From an uncultured Bacteroidales bacterium (GTDB lineage Bacteria; Bacteroidota; Bacteroidia; Bacteroidales; UBA932), in NCBI GenBank assembly GCA_900320545.1, contig ONSU01000001.1, forward strand, positions 1 to 64,000: 64,000 nucleotides of DNA. Direction: 5' to 3'. A program made the translations under genes and the position numbers. Below, piece after piece: positions 16,930 to 25,056 of the stretch; the stretch's first letter is position 1; every line of letters begins with the position of its first letter. The notes under the pieces were generated by a model. The model saw only the letters and a list, made by a program, of their open reading frames with translations, did not search any database and was not told where the DNA came from.

Positions 16930-18348
16930 CTATTCCTTGCCGAAGCCGAAATAGACGGGATAGCCTTCGGGAGTGACCCCTTGCATGAATACCGACTTCT
17001 TCGCCCTGGCGGCAATGGAAAGTACGTCCTTGGCTTTCGAAACCGGCTCGTCATTCACATACTTGATGATGACACCGGGAGCAGCGCCCGCTTCGAGCAT
17101 CTTGCCGGGCCCCACGGAAACGATCTCCACACCGTTCTTCCCATCCTTGATGCGCGCCCCGTAGAAGGCGACCGCACCCTCGGCATCCGTCGTTCCGTTG
17201 GCTTCTGCCGCGGCGAGGAATGTGACCTGGAAGGTCTTCTGCTTCCCGTCGCGCAGAACCGTGATGTCGGCCTTGTCTCCGGGGTGATATCCGTTCACCT
17301 TTTCCTGTACGGAGGACGTCCCGGCAATCCGGGTACCGCCGATGGAGAGGATCACGTCACCCTTCCTGAGGCCGGCCGCATCCGCGGCGCTTCCTTTCGA
17401 AACCTCGTTAATATATACGCCGCTGCGGGAAGAAAGTTTCAATTCCTTGGCAATTTTGTCGTCGATCGGCTGCATTGTAATGCCGAGTACGGCCCTTTTC
17501 ACCGAGCCGTAGTCGATGAGGTCGGAAGCGATCTTCTGCACGATGTTGGACGGAACGGCGAAGGAATAGCCGCTGTAGGAACCCGTCTGGGAGATGATGG
17601 CCGTGTTGATGCCGACGAGTTCGCCCTTCTTGTTGACGAGGGCGCCGCCCGAATTGCCGGGATTGACGGCCGCGTCGGTCTGGATGAAGGATTCGATCTT
17701 GAATTCGCCGGTGGTGTTGGGCATGCTGCGGCCCTTGGCGCTGACGATGCCGGCCGTGATGGTCGAGCGGAGGTTGTACGAGAGCGGGCTGCCGATGGCG
17801 ATGACCCACTCGCCGAGGCGGAGGGCGTCGCTGTCGCCGAACGGAATGGTCGGAAGACCGGTGGCCTCCACCTTGAGGAGGGCGACGTCGGTGGCGGGAT
17901 CGGTGCCGATGACGGTCGCGTCGAAGGTGCGGTCGTCATACAGGGTCACCTTGATGGAGGAGGCGTTCTGGACGACGTGGTTGTTGGTGACGATGTAGCC
18001 GTCGGGGCGGATGATGACGCCGCTGCCGCTCCCCTTCTGCTCCCGCTGCTGCTGACCGAATTCGTCGCCGAAGAAGAAGCGGAAGAAAGGATCGATCTGC
18101 TGGCTCTGGCGGGCGGTGACGGTCACCTCGACGTAGACGACGGCATTGACGGCCGACTCGGCGGCGTAGGTGAAATCGGGATAATCGGTATCTGCCAGAT
18201 TGACAGTGCGGACCTCGGACGAACCGGATTCTCCGGCCACGGCGACGGTCTCGTCTTTCGGAAGGAAATGGTCACTTGCCTTGACCACGGCATACGCTGT
18301 GATTCCGCTCAGCAGAATCGACAGCAAAACGGTAACGAAGTTTTTCAT
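16930..18348 (-). CDS. degP: Periplasmic serine protease/chaperone of the DegP/HtrA (Do) family
   Basis: This 472-residue protease has an N-terminal signal/anchor (MKNFVTVLLSILLSGITAYA), a trypsin-like domain and two PDZ domains. The catalytic triad is His124 (TNNHVV), Asp154 (DPATDVALL) and Ser233 (NPGNSGGA). The LA loop region is rich in Gln and Phe (FFRFFFGDEFGQQQREQ). PDZ1 begins near residue 265 and includes the carboxylate-binding segment, and PDZ2 ends in the C-terminal VYFGFGKE. It degrades or refolds misfolded envelope proteins. It is first in the leftward unit and divergent from dnaN. Confidence 0.95.
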   Translation of the reverse strand: MKNFVTVLLSILLSGITAYAVVKASDHFLPKDETVAVAGESGSSEVRTVNLADTDYPDFTYAAESAVNAVVYVEVTVTARQSQQIDPFFRFFFGDEFGQQQREQKGSGSGVIIRPDGYIVTNNHVVQNASSIKVTLYDDRTFDATVIGTDPATDVALLKVEATGLPTIPFGDSDALRLGEWVIAIGSPLSYNLRSTITAGIVSAKGRSMPNTTGEFKIESFIQTDAAVNPGNSGGALVNKKGELVGINTAIISQTGSYSGYSFAVPSNIVQKIASDLIDYGSVKRAVLGITMQPIDDKIAKELKLSSRSGVYINEVSKGSAADAAGLRKGDVILSIGGTRIAGTSSVQEKVNGYHPGDKADITVLRDGKQKTFQVTFLAAAEANGTTDAEGAVAFYGARIKDGKNGVEIVSVGPGKMLEAGAAPGVIIKYVNDEPVSKAKDVLSIAARAKKSVFMQGVTPEGYPVYFGFGKE

Positions 18349-18406
18349 TCTATTGTGTTTTTGATTTCTTTCATTGTTTCAGGGCATAATTTTTCAAATT
18401 ATATGC

Positions 18407-18435
18407 CAAATATATCGAAAATTTTCGTACATTTG
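18407..18435. promoter_or_regulatory. Divergent -7 elements between degP and dnaN
   Basis: Leftward TATATTTG (18414-18407) can serve degP and rightward TACATTTG (18428-18435) can serve dnaN, 38 nt before its ATG. The -33 elements are weak on both sides. The imperfect dyad GGCATAAT...ATATGCC (18383-18407) overlaps the degP side and could be an operator. Confidence 0.45.
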
Positions 18436-18473
18436 TGAGTTAGGTTTGATTTGACAAAAACTAAAGATAAGTT

Positions 18474-19592
18474 ATGAAACTGACCATTGCTAGTTCCGAA
18501 CTCCTCAAGGGCCTGCTGGATGTCGCCAAGGCCATCCCGTCCAAGACCCCCCTTCCCATTCTCGAGAATTTCCTCTTCGACCTCAAGGGTGACGCCCTGA
18601 CCGTCACGGCCTCCGACAGCGAGCTCACGCTCCGGACCGTCATCAAGGTCGACACCGCCGAAGAAGACGGCAGCATCGCCGTTCCGGCCCGCCATATCAT
18701 CGACCTCCTCAAGGAGCTCCCCGACCAGCCGATGAAGCTCGTCACCCTCGGCGACAGTTCCTTCGAGTGCAGCTGGGCCACCGGTAATTCCGTACTCCCC
18801 TACTTCCCCGCCGACGACTATCCCGCCATCAAGGGCGTGGGCGAGGACGCCCGCAAGCTCACCTTCCCGGCCCAGCGCCTCGTGGAAGGCATCGGCAGCA
18901 CGGTCTACGCCACTTCCGACGACGAGATCCGTCCCAACATGAACGGTATCTTCTTCGACATCGACACCAACTCCACCACCCTCGTCGCCTCCGACGCCCA
19001 CAAGCTGATCTGCTACACTACGGGCGACGTGAAGGCGGATGAGAAATCCTCCTTCATCCTGCACAAGAAGCCGGCCTCCGTGCTGCGCTCCATCATCGGC
19101 AAGGATGTTGAGACCGTCGACATCGCCTTCGACGCCTCGAGCGTCGTGTTCAACTTCGCCGGCACGATGATGGTCTGCCGCCTCGTGGTGGGCAAGTATC
19201 CCAAATACCGCGACGTCATCCCGCAGAACAATTCCAATATCCTCAAGATCGACCGCACCCTCCTGCTGAACACCGTCCGCCGGGTCGCCGTCTGCGCCAA
19301 CAAGGCCTCCAACCACATCAAGTTCGACCTTAAGGAAGGTCAGCTGGAGGTTTCCGCGCAGGATCTGGGCTTCGCCCTGGCCGCCTATGAGAAGATCAGC
19401 TGCGAATACAGCGGCACCGACCTTTCCATCGGCTTCAAGTCGACCTTCCTCACCGAAATCCTCAGCAACCTCAGCTGCAACACCATCGTGATGAAGTTCG
19501 CCGACCCGCGCCGCGCCGCGCTGATCCTTCCCTCCGAGGAAGAGGCCGAGAGCGAGAAAGTCTGCGGCATCCTGATGCCGAACGTCATCTAA
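18474..19592 (+). CDS. dnaN: DNA polymerase III sliding clamp (beta subunit)
   Basis: This 372-residue protein is the normal length for beta clamps, made of three homologous clamp domains (about 1-120, 128-250, 252-372). Recognisable segments are SKTPLPILENFLFD near residue 22, FPADDYPAIK and the conserved C-terminal CGILMPNVI that closes the protein-binding cleft (LMPxR/I motif). The ring tethers polymerase to DNA. It is followed after 12 bp by a DEDDh exonuclease. The pair reads against all neighbouring genes. dnaA is not nearby in this window. Confidence 0.97.
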   Translation: MKLTIASSELLKGLLDVAKAIPSKTPLPILENFLFDLKGDALTVTASDSELTLRTVIKVDTAEEDGSIAVPARHIIDLLKELPDQPMKLVTLGDSSFECSWATGNSVLPYFPADDYPAIKGVGEDARKLTFPAQRLVEGIGSTVYATSDDEIRPNMNGIFFDIDTNSTTLVASDAHKLICYTTGDVKADEKSSFILHKKPASVLRSIIGKDVETVDIAFDASSVVFNFAGTMMVCRLVVGKYPKYRDVIPQNNSNILKIDRTLLLNTVRRVAVCANKASNHIKFDLKEGQLEVSAQDLGFALAAYEKISCEYSGTDLSIGFKSTFLTEILSNLSCNTIVMKFADPRRAALILPSEEEAESEKVCGILMPNVI

Positions 19593-19604
19593 GCCCCGAC
19601 GGAT

Positions 19605-20582
19605 ATGGATCTCAACCTTCAGAGGCCGCTGCTCTTTTTCGACATCGAAAGCACCGGCCTCAACATTGCGACCGACGGCATCATCGAACTGTGTTTCGTC
19701 AAGGTGCTCCCCGGCAATCCCGAGCCGCTTGTCAAGACCTGGAAGATCAAGCCCTGGAACTATCAGGAGCGCCGTGTCATTCCCATCAATCCGAGCGCGT
19801 CGGAAGTCAACGGCGTCAAGGACGAGGACCTCGTGAACTGTCCCAAGTTCATCGAGGTGCTCCCCGAGGTGGCGCAGTGGCTGGAGGGAAGCGACCTGGC
19901 GGGATTCAATTCCGCCAAGTTCGACCTGCCGCTCCTGGCCGAGGAATTCGAGCGGGCAAGGGCCTACAGCAAGAGCCGCCTCTCCGATCCGAAGGCGCAC
20001 GACAAGGCCGCCGAGATGATCGCCTGCATCGACAAGGTCGACCTGCACGCCTGCAAGATGGTCGACGTGCAGAACATCTACCACCACATGGAGCCCCGCA
20101 ACCTCAGGGCCGCATACCGCTTCTACTGCGGAGGGAAGGATTTCGACAACGCGCATACGGCCGAAGCCGACACCCTCGCCACCTACGAGGTGCTCAAGGC
20201 CCAGCTCGACCGCTACAGCGAGTCGGATGACCCCAAGCAGGAAGCGCTCAAGAACGATGTCGACGCCCTGTCCCGGGTCGGCGGACGCGCCCGGAGCGTC
20301 GATTTCGCCGGACGGCTGTACCTGGGCGAGGATGACGAGCCCACCATCAGTTTCGGAAAATACAAAGGCCGCACGGCCCGGGAAGTGTACGAGAGCGATC
20401 CTTCCTATTTCGACTGGATCGACAAGGGCGAGTTCACGCTCGACACCAAGCGGCAGTTCGCGTCGCTCAAGGAACGGTTCCGCGAGGAGCGCCGTCAGCG
20501 GGACGCCGCCCTCCAGAACTCCCCCGCCTCCTCCGACGCCCTCCGCGCCCTCCAGGACAAATTCACCGGCCGGCTGTTCTAG
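19605..20582 (+). CDS. DnaQ-like 3'-5' exonuclease with a C-terminal FGKYKG domain
   Basis: This 325-residue DEDDh nuclease has Exo I in FFDIESTGLN (Asp and Glu, about 12-21), Exo II in GFNSAKFDLPLLAEEF (about 103-118), and Exo III in HTAEADTLATYEVL (His about 183, Asp about 188). After the nuclease (about 1-205) comes a C-terminal part with ISFGKYKGRTAREVYESDP (about 247-265). This resembles the DUF3820/QSregVF-like domain found next to DnaQ folds. It lies 12 bp after dnaN, consistent with a proofreading or replication-repair role. It is not proven to be the Pol III epsilon subunit. Confidence 0.88.
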   Translation: MDLNLQRPLLFFDIESTGLNIATDGIIELCFVKVLPGNPEPLVKTWKIKPWNYQERRVIPINPSASEVNGVKDEDLVNCPKFIEVLPEVAQWLEGSDLAGFNSAKFDLPLLAEEFERARAYSKSRLSDPKAHDKAAEMIACIDKVDLHACKMVDVQNIYHHMEPRNLRAAYRFYCGGKDFDNAHTAEADTLATYEVLKAQLDRYSESDDPKQEALKNDVDALSRVGGRARSVDFAGRLYLGEDDEPTISFGKYKGRTAREVYESDPSYFDWIDKGEFTLDTKRQFASLKERFREERRQRDAALQNSPASSDALRALQDKFTGRLF

Positions 20583-20595
20583 CGTTCTTTTCGCC

Positions 20596-21624
20596 TCATT
20601 CCACCTCCAAGTAGTACCTTAACCCCTCTCCACCGGACCGCTCCGGGTGGAGAATGGTGATGAGGTCTTCCAGAATCCGCTCCGGGTGGGCGGCGCCGCT
20701 TTCCCAGAAATCGTTGCCGCCGCCGCTCCGGTAGCGGCGGATGTTGTTGTACACCGACTTCCCCAGGACCGGAAAGTCGCCGAAGAGCGGATGGACGCTC
20801 CGGAGTTCGTCCCGGGTGCGGCAGAGGCCCGGATGAAGCCAGACATCGGCCTGCTGCGAGAGGGCGTAGGCCTTCTCGACCGAGATGGTCGTCGACTGCC
20901 CCGTTCCGGGCGTCGCGCCGAGCACTTCGCCGCCGGCGTCGCGGATGAGACGCGAAAGGTAATTCTCTGCGCCAGGGATGTACCACTGGTCACCGTACGG
21001 GATATTGATGAGGACCTTCTTCCTGTCCGGGGCGTCTGCCGGGAGCGCAAGGGCTTCGTAGCGGCTTTTTACGGATGCAAAAGCACTGTCGGCCTGCGCC
21101 GTACGGCCGGTCAGAGCCCCGAAAAGCCGGACGTACTCCGCCTTCCCGAGCGGTGAGGGCTCGAGGTGTTCGTATAGGATCAGCACGCGGATCCCGAGCG
21201 AACGGAGTTTGACGATGTACGCAGGCAGTACCGACGAGACCGTATAGGTGACGACCAGATCGGGATGCAGCGAAAGAATCTTTTCATAATCGGGCGCCGC
21301 CTCGTATCCGACCTCGGCCGCCCGCTCGCGGACGTCCCCGTTCGTGACGAAATTGCGTCCGGAAACGCCCGTTATCACATCCTCCGCCCCGATTTCTTCC
21401 AGAAAGCCGATATAGGAAGTGGACATACATACCAGACTGGTCACAGGCGCATCCGGCCGCAGCGTGTCCGCCGTGCCGTCGTATGGCGACACCGTCACGA
21501 CAGCGCCGTCGTCCGTAAGGTCGAAATACGCCGCTCTCCCGCCATCCGCCCTCCCGGGCCTTGCCGTGCAGCCCGCCACGGCAAACGCCGCGACAGCCAG
21601 GCACGTTAACCATAGTCGTTTCAT
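20596..21624 (-). CDS. Periplasmic binding lipoprotein of the BtuF/FepB (FecB) class
   Basis: This 342-residue protein is a class III solute-binding protein for cobalamin, siderophore or haem-type ligands. The start is placed at 21624 because this gives a lipoprotein signal (MKRLWLTCLAVAAFAVAGC). A longer ORF adds 12 unlikely residues. The lobes follow the family pattern (VTSLVCMSTSYIGFLEEIGA near 57-76, LHPDLVVTYTVSSVLP near 124-139, long linking helix). No permease or ATPase gene is adjacent, so it is an orphan. The last residues (HPERSGGEGLRYYLEVE) look repeat-derived rather than conserved. It is convergent with the exonuclease gene, 13 bp apart. Confidence 0.85.
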   Translation of the reverse strand: MKRLWLTCLAVAAFAVAGCTARPGRADGGRAAYFDLTDDGAVVTVSPYDGTADTLRPDAPVTSLVCMSTSYIGFLEEIGAEDVITGVSGRNFVTNGDVRERAAEVGYEAAPDYEKILSLHPDLVVTYTVSSVLPAYIVKLRSLGIRVLILYEHLEPSPLGKAEYVRLFGALTGRTAQADSAFASVKSRYEALALPADAPDRKKVLINIPYGDQWYIPGAENYLSRLIRDAGGEVLGATPGTGQSTTISVEKAYALSQQADVWLHPGLCRTRDELRSVHPLFGDFPVLGKSVYNNIRRYRSGGGNDFWESGAAHPERILEDLITILHPERSGGEGLRYYLEVE

Positions 21625-21676
21625 CGATGTAAAAATACAGACTTTTCCGCATTTCCGCAAATTCCCCGACCTCAGG

Positions 21677-21708
21677 TTTGCAAGGTAGCCCGATTTGGGT
21701 TATCTTTG
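21677..21708 (+). promoter_or_regulatory. Bacteroidetes promoter for the HI0933-type flavoprotein
   Basis: -33 TTTG at 21677-21680, 20-bp spacer, -7 TATCTTTG at 21701-21708. Transcription from here excludes an upstream ATG at 21695 and supports the start at 21737. Confidence 0.7.
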
Positions 21709-21736
21709 TACATTCGTAATTGAAATCTTGAACATT

Positions 21737-23176
21737 ATGCGATCGGACATTATTGTTGTGGGCGGAGGAGCCGCCGGACTGATGGCGGCCATCGGCGCTG
21801 CGATGACACTCTCCAAAACCGAAAACGGCGGCATCGTCACTGTCCTCGAGAAGATGCAGAAGCCCGGGCGGAAGATTATGGTGACCGGCAAGGGACGCTG
21901 CAATTTCACCAACCTCAAACCCTGGGAAGAGTTCGCCGACCACATCCGTACCGATTCGCAGTTCGTGAGCCCCTCCTGGCACAATCTCACCCCCGAGAAA
22001 CTCGTCGAATTCTTCCGCACCGGCGGAATGGCGTCCGTGGTGGAACGCGGCGACCGCGCCTTCCCCGCATCGCATTTCGCCTCCGACGTGGTGGACGCCC
22101 TGGTGCGCACCTGCACGATGTACGGCGTCAAGATCGTCCGCGGCTGCGAAATCCGCGAGGTGAAGGCGGGTCCGCTCGGCTTCCGGCTCGACGGGACGCT
22201 CACGACCGTGAAGGAATTCCGCCCGCGGCTCGACGAGAACGGCCGTCCGCAGGGGAAAGTCCGCACCGAAACGACGGTGGAAGAGATCTCGGTCTCCGGC
22301 AAGAAACTCATCATCGCCACCGGCGGCCTGTCCTATCCCTGGACGGGTTCCACCGGCGACGGCTATCGCTGGGCGGAGAGCTTCGGCCATACGGTGGAGC
22401 CGGTATTCCCGGCGCTGACCGCGCTGGTACCCGCCGGATACAAGGTCAAGGGCGGTGTCCCTGCCGCCAAGGCCACCCATCCGCTCCCGGAGCACTATCC
22501 TGTCCTCAAAGGACATATCGAGAAGGCCGTTCCGCTCGACGACCTCGGCGAACTGCTCAACGGCAACACGCTCGAGAATATCCGCCTCACGACATTTATC
22601 GACGGCACGGAAGCGGACAACTGTTTCGGTGACATCGAATTCACCGACGGCGGACTCGAAGGACCGCTGGGTTTCCAGGTCAGCCGCAAAGTGGTCAAGG
22701 CCCTGATGAACGGTTCCCGGGTCAGCGTCAGCATCGACCTCAAGCCGACGGTGGAGCTCGCCAGACTCGACGAGGATGTCCATCAGCGCTGGGAGGAAGT
22801 CATCAAGGATCCCCGCAGCAAGGGCGCTTCCTTCCAGAAACTCTTCCGCATCATGCTCGGAAAACTGATGCCGTGGAACGCCACCCTGCCCTTCCTCCGG
22901 TGCAATCCGAAGGTCAGCGTCAACACCCTGGCCGCCGCGCTCAAGGACTGGCGCCTGGAGATCGTCGGCTTTGTCGGCTTCGAGCGCTGCGTCGTGACCG
23001 CCGGCGGCGTCGCGACCGATGAAGTGGTCGCCAAGACGCTGGAGTCGAAGAAGGTCCCCGGCCTTTATTTCGCGGGAGAAGTGCTTGATATGGACTGCGA
23101 TACGGGCGGCTACAATCTTCATTCCGCCTTCGCGACCGGCTATCTCGCCGGTGAATCCGCCGCAAAAGCGCTCTAG
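21737..23176 (+). CDS. HI0933/YhiN (BaiN-like) family FAD-dependent oxidoreductase
   Basis: This 479-residue flavoprotein has the N-terminal dinucleotide-binding motif IIVVGGGAAGLMAA (about 5-18). It continues with KPGRKIMVTGKGRCNFTN (about 48-65), ATGGLSYPWTGSTGDGY (about 194-210) and the C-terminal FAD-contacting VPGLYFAGEVLDMDCDTGGYN (in two parts, about 440-460). These are diagnostic for the HI0933 family. The physiological substrate is unknown for most members. The start is at 21737 because the better-known N-terminus and the promoter at 21677-21708 exclude an ATG 42 bp upstream. Its stop overlaps the mnmA stop within one CTAG. Confidence 0.9.
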   Translation: MRSDIIVVGGGAAGLMAAIGAAMTLSKTENGGIVTVLEKMQKPGRKIMVTGKGRCNFTNLKPWEEFADHIRTDSQFVSPSWHNLTPEKLVEFFRTGGMASVVERGDRAFPASHFASDVVDALVRTCTMYGVKIVRGCEIREVKAGPLGFRLDGTLTTVKEFRPRLDENGRPQGKVRTETTVEEISVSGKKLIIATGGLSYPWTGSTGDGYRWAESFGHTVEPVFPALTALVPAGYKVKGGVPAAKATHPLPEHYPVLKGHIEKAVPLDDLGELLNGNTLENIRLTTFIDGTEADNCFGDIEFTDGGLEGPLGFQVSRKVVKALMNGSRVSVSIDLKPTVELARLDEDVHQRWEEVIKDPRSKGASFQKLFRIMLGKLMPWNATLPFLRCNPKVSVNTLAAALKDWRLEIVGFVGFERCVVTAGGVATDEVVAKTLESKKVPGLYFAGEVLDMDCDTGGYNLHSAFATGYLAGESAAKAL

Positions 23177-24558
23177 GCGTCGATCACCCCGCTTCCCAGC
23201 ATCTCCTCGCCGTCGTACCAGACGGCGAACTGTCCCGGCGTAATCCCGCGCTGGGGGGCGTCGAACAGGATATAGAGTCCGCTTCCCCGCTGAAGCAGCG
23301 TCGCTCCCTGGAGCGGCTGGCGATAACGAATCCGGAGCCGGTAACGTCGGATTTCGCCGGGCTGCATCGCAAGGTCGGTGCGGATCCAGTGGATCTCGTT
23401 GTTCCGGACGCGGAGGCACCTGCGGGAAAGTCCCTTGTGGGAATGTCCTTCTCCGATATAGATGATATTCTGCGGAATGTCCGTCGCGATGACGAAGACC
23501 GAATCCTTGTGCCCGCCGATGCCGAGCCCCTTGCGCTGGCCGATGGTATAGAACTGCGCGCCCTCGTGGGTGCCGACGATCTTTCCGAAAGGATTCTCCT
23601 TGTAGCGTGTCTTCCGGATATGCTTTTTACCGCTCCGGTAGGTTTCCGTCTCGAAGCGGATATCATATGTGAGGGGTGTCGCAAGCTGCTCAAGCGTCTC
23701 GTCATCAAGGGTTTCCAGGTCTTTCCAGGGTGTGGGACCGAGCGGGGCGCCATCGGAAGTGAGGATTTTCTCCTCCGGAGAGAAGGGGGCGGTGACGGGC
23801 ATCGGCCCTTCCGCAGCCCAGAGCCCCTGCAGGATGGCCTGTTGCCGCCGGTAGAGCGGGTCGGCGTCGAACCAGGGATCGTAGACTTCGACGACGTTGC
23901 CTTCCTTGCTCTCGAGTTTCTGCTTGAGGAAGGTCGGGAGGTCGACCTTTCCGACGAAACAGATGCCTTGGGAGTCTTTTTTGTCGGCAGAAGGCAGATC
24001 CGCCTCCGCCGCGATACGCCTGACTTCCGCCTTGGTCAGGTCCCCGATGGGAAACAGGGCGCGGGATAGTTGCTCCTGGCTGAGCTGCGAGAGGAAATAA
24101 CTCTGGTCCTTGTTGGGGTCGGCACCTTCCAGAATGCGGTAAATGGTGCTTCCGTCCGGTGCCGTGACCGTCTGTTTCCGGCAGTAATGGCCGGTCGCCA
24201 CGAAATCGGCGCCGAGGGTCCGCGCCTTCTCGAGGAAGGCGTCGAATTTGATCTCCCGGTTGCAGAGCACGTCGGGATTGGGGGTGCGTCCGCGGGCGTA
24301 TTCGTCGAACATATAATCCACCACCCGTTTGCGGTAGACCTTGCTAAGGTCGACGAAGTAGAAGGGAATGCCGATCTTCCGGGCGACCAATTCGGCGACG
24401 AACCGGTCCTCCTCCCATTCGCAGTCACCGTGCAGCGTGGCGTCGGCGTCGTGCCAATTCTGCATAAACATCGCCACGACATCATACCCCTGCCGCTTGA
24501 GCAGGAGCGCCGCGACGGAGGAATCGACGCCGCCCGAAAGTCCGACGCAGATTTTCAT
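23173..24558 (-). CDS. mnmA: tRNA 2-thiouridylase MnmA with a large insertion
   Basis: This 461-residue enzyme makes 2-thiouridine at U34 of tRNAs for Lys, Glu and Gln. The PP-loop is VGLSGGVDSSVAAL (5-18). The catalytic cysteines are Cys99 (NPDVLCNREIKF) and Cys200 (SQGICFVGK), corresponding to Cys102 and Cys199 of E. coli. Between Cys200 and YTIGQRKGLGIGGH (337-350) lies an extra block of about 100 residues (about 224-328). E. coli has only about 25 residues there, and this explains the length over the usual 360-380. The start at 24558 overlaps the upstream stop by ATGA; a longer ORF would run into the neighbour. Confidence 0.94.
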   Translation of the reverse strand: MKICVGLSGGVDSSVAALLLKRQGYDVVAMFMQNWHDADATLHGDCEWEEDRFVAELVARKIGIPFYFVDLSKVYRKRVVDYMFDEYARGRTPNPDVLCNREIKFDAFLEKARTLGADFVATGHYCRKQTVTAPDGSTIYRILEGADPNKDQSYFLSQLSQEQLSRALFPIGDLTKAEVRRIAAEADLPSADKKDSQGICFVGKVDLPTFLKQKLESKEGNVVEVYDPWFDADPLYRRQQAILQGLWAAEGPMPVTAPFSPEEKILTSDGAPLGPTPWKDLETLDDETLEQLATPLTYDIRFETETYRSGKKHIRKTRYKENPFGKIVGTHEGAQFYTIGQRKGLGIGGHKDSVFVIATDIPQNIIYIGEGHSHKGLSRRCLRVRNNEIHWIRTDLAMQPGEIRRYRLRIRYRQPLQGATLLQRGSGLYILFDAPQRGITPGQFAVWYDGEEMLGSGVIDA

Positions 24559-25034
24559 CCCTCCAGCTCCTTCCTGATTCTGACGATTTTCCGGATATAG
24601 GCCTTCTCGGGCGCATACTGGAGCCACAGGTACAGCGCGATGACAACCGGGCAGGCCAGCAGACTCCACCAGGAGTGAAGGATCCAGCAAAGCGCGCCCA
24701 TCACCAGCAGTGCCGCCAGCAGCAGGCAGTAATGCATCAGTTCCGACGAGGCGTTCCCTTCGCGGAACATCGCGACGAACGGCCGCAGGGGGCCCGACGA
24801 GGGCTGAAGGGTATCCGAAGATTCGACCAGAACGGTCATGTACCGCAGCTTGAAAGCATTGGAGAAACTGTATGTCAGCAGACTCCCCTCCCGGGCGATC
24901 TGTTTGCCGCCATGCTTTTCCAGCAGCGTGACGACGGTCTCCACCGCCGCCGTTTCATCCGCCGCTTCATATCGCGCCAGCCCGGCGTCCATCATCGTCA
25001 CCGTCGGCGGGATCAATGTCTTATTCTCTTCCAT
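24555..25034 (-). CDS. Small two-helix inner-membrane protein of unknown function
   Basis: This 159-residue protein has a cytoplasmic-looking N-terminal domain (about 1-95). It contains TVETVVTLLEKHGGKQI-like helix and a hydrophobic hairpin at about 105-145 (ELMHYCLLLAALLVMGALCW then SLLACPVVIALYLWLQY), followed by a short basic tail (IRKIVRIRKELEG). The start at 25034 is chosen because the longer ORF upstream is low-complexity shadow of the neighbour. A -7 element TATCTTTG lies only 6 nt before this ATG. It is coupled to mnmA by an ATGA overlap. No known family recognised. Confidence 0.7.
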   Translation of the reverse strand: MEENKTLIPPTVTMMDAGLARYEAADETAAVETVVTLLEKHGGKQIAREGSLLTYSFSNAFKLRYMTVLVESSDTLQPSSGPLRPFVAMFREGNASSELMHYCLLLAALLVMGALCWILHSWWSLLACPVVIALYLWLQYAPEKAYIRKIVRIRKELEG

Positions 25035-25040
25035 AGACTG

Positions 25041-25048
25041 CAAAGATA
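25041..25048 (-). promoter_or_regulatory. -7 element immediately before the two-helix protein/mnmA pair
   Basis: TATCTTTG at 25048-25041 with the ATG at 25034. A transcript from it would have almost no 5' leader. The -33 match is poor. Confidence 0.4.
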
Positions 25049-25056
25049 AGAAAAAA

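Noticed and set aside
16366..20156. Long open frames opposite degP (plus strand) and opposite dnaN and the exonuclease (minus strand)
   Set aside because: Shadows of well-identified genes; low-complexity Asp/Gly/Val/Arg-rich translations without motifs.
24559..24690. A 44-residue N-terminal extension of MnmA
   Set aside because: It lies within the upstream coding region and the PP-loop starts right after the internal ATG at 24558, which overlaps the upstream stop.
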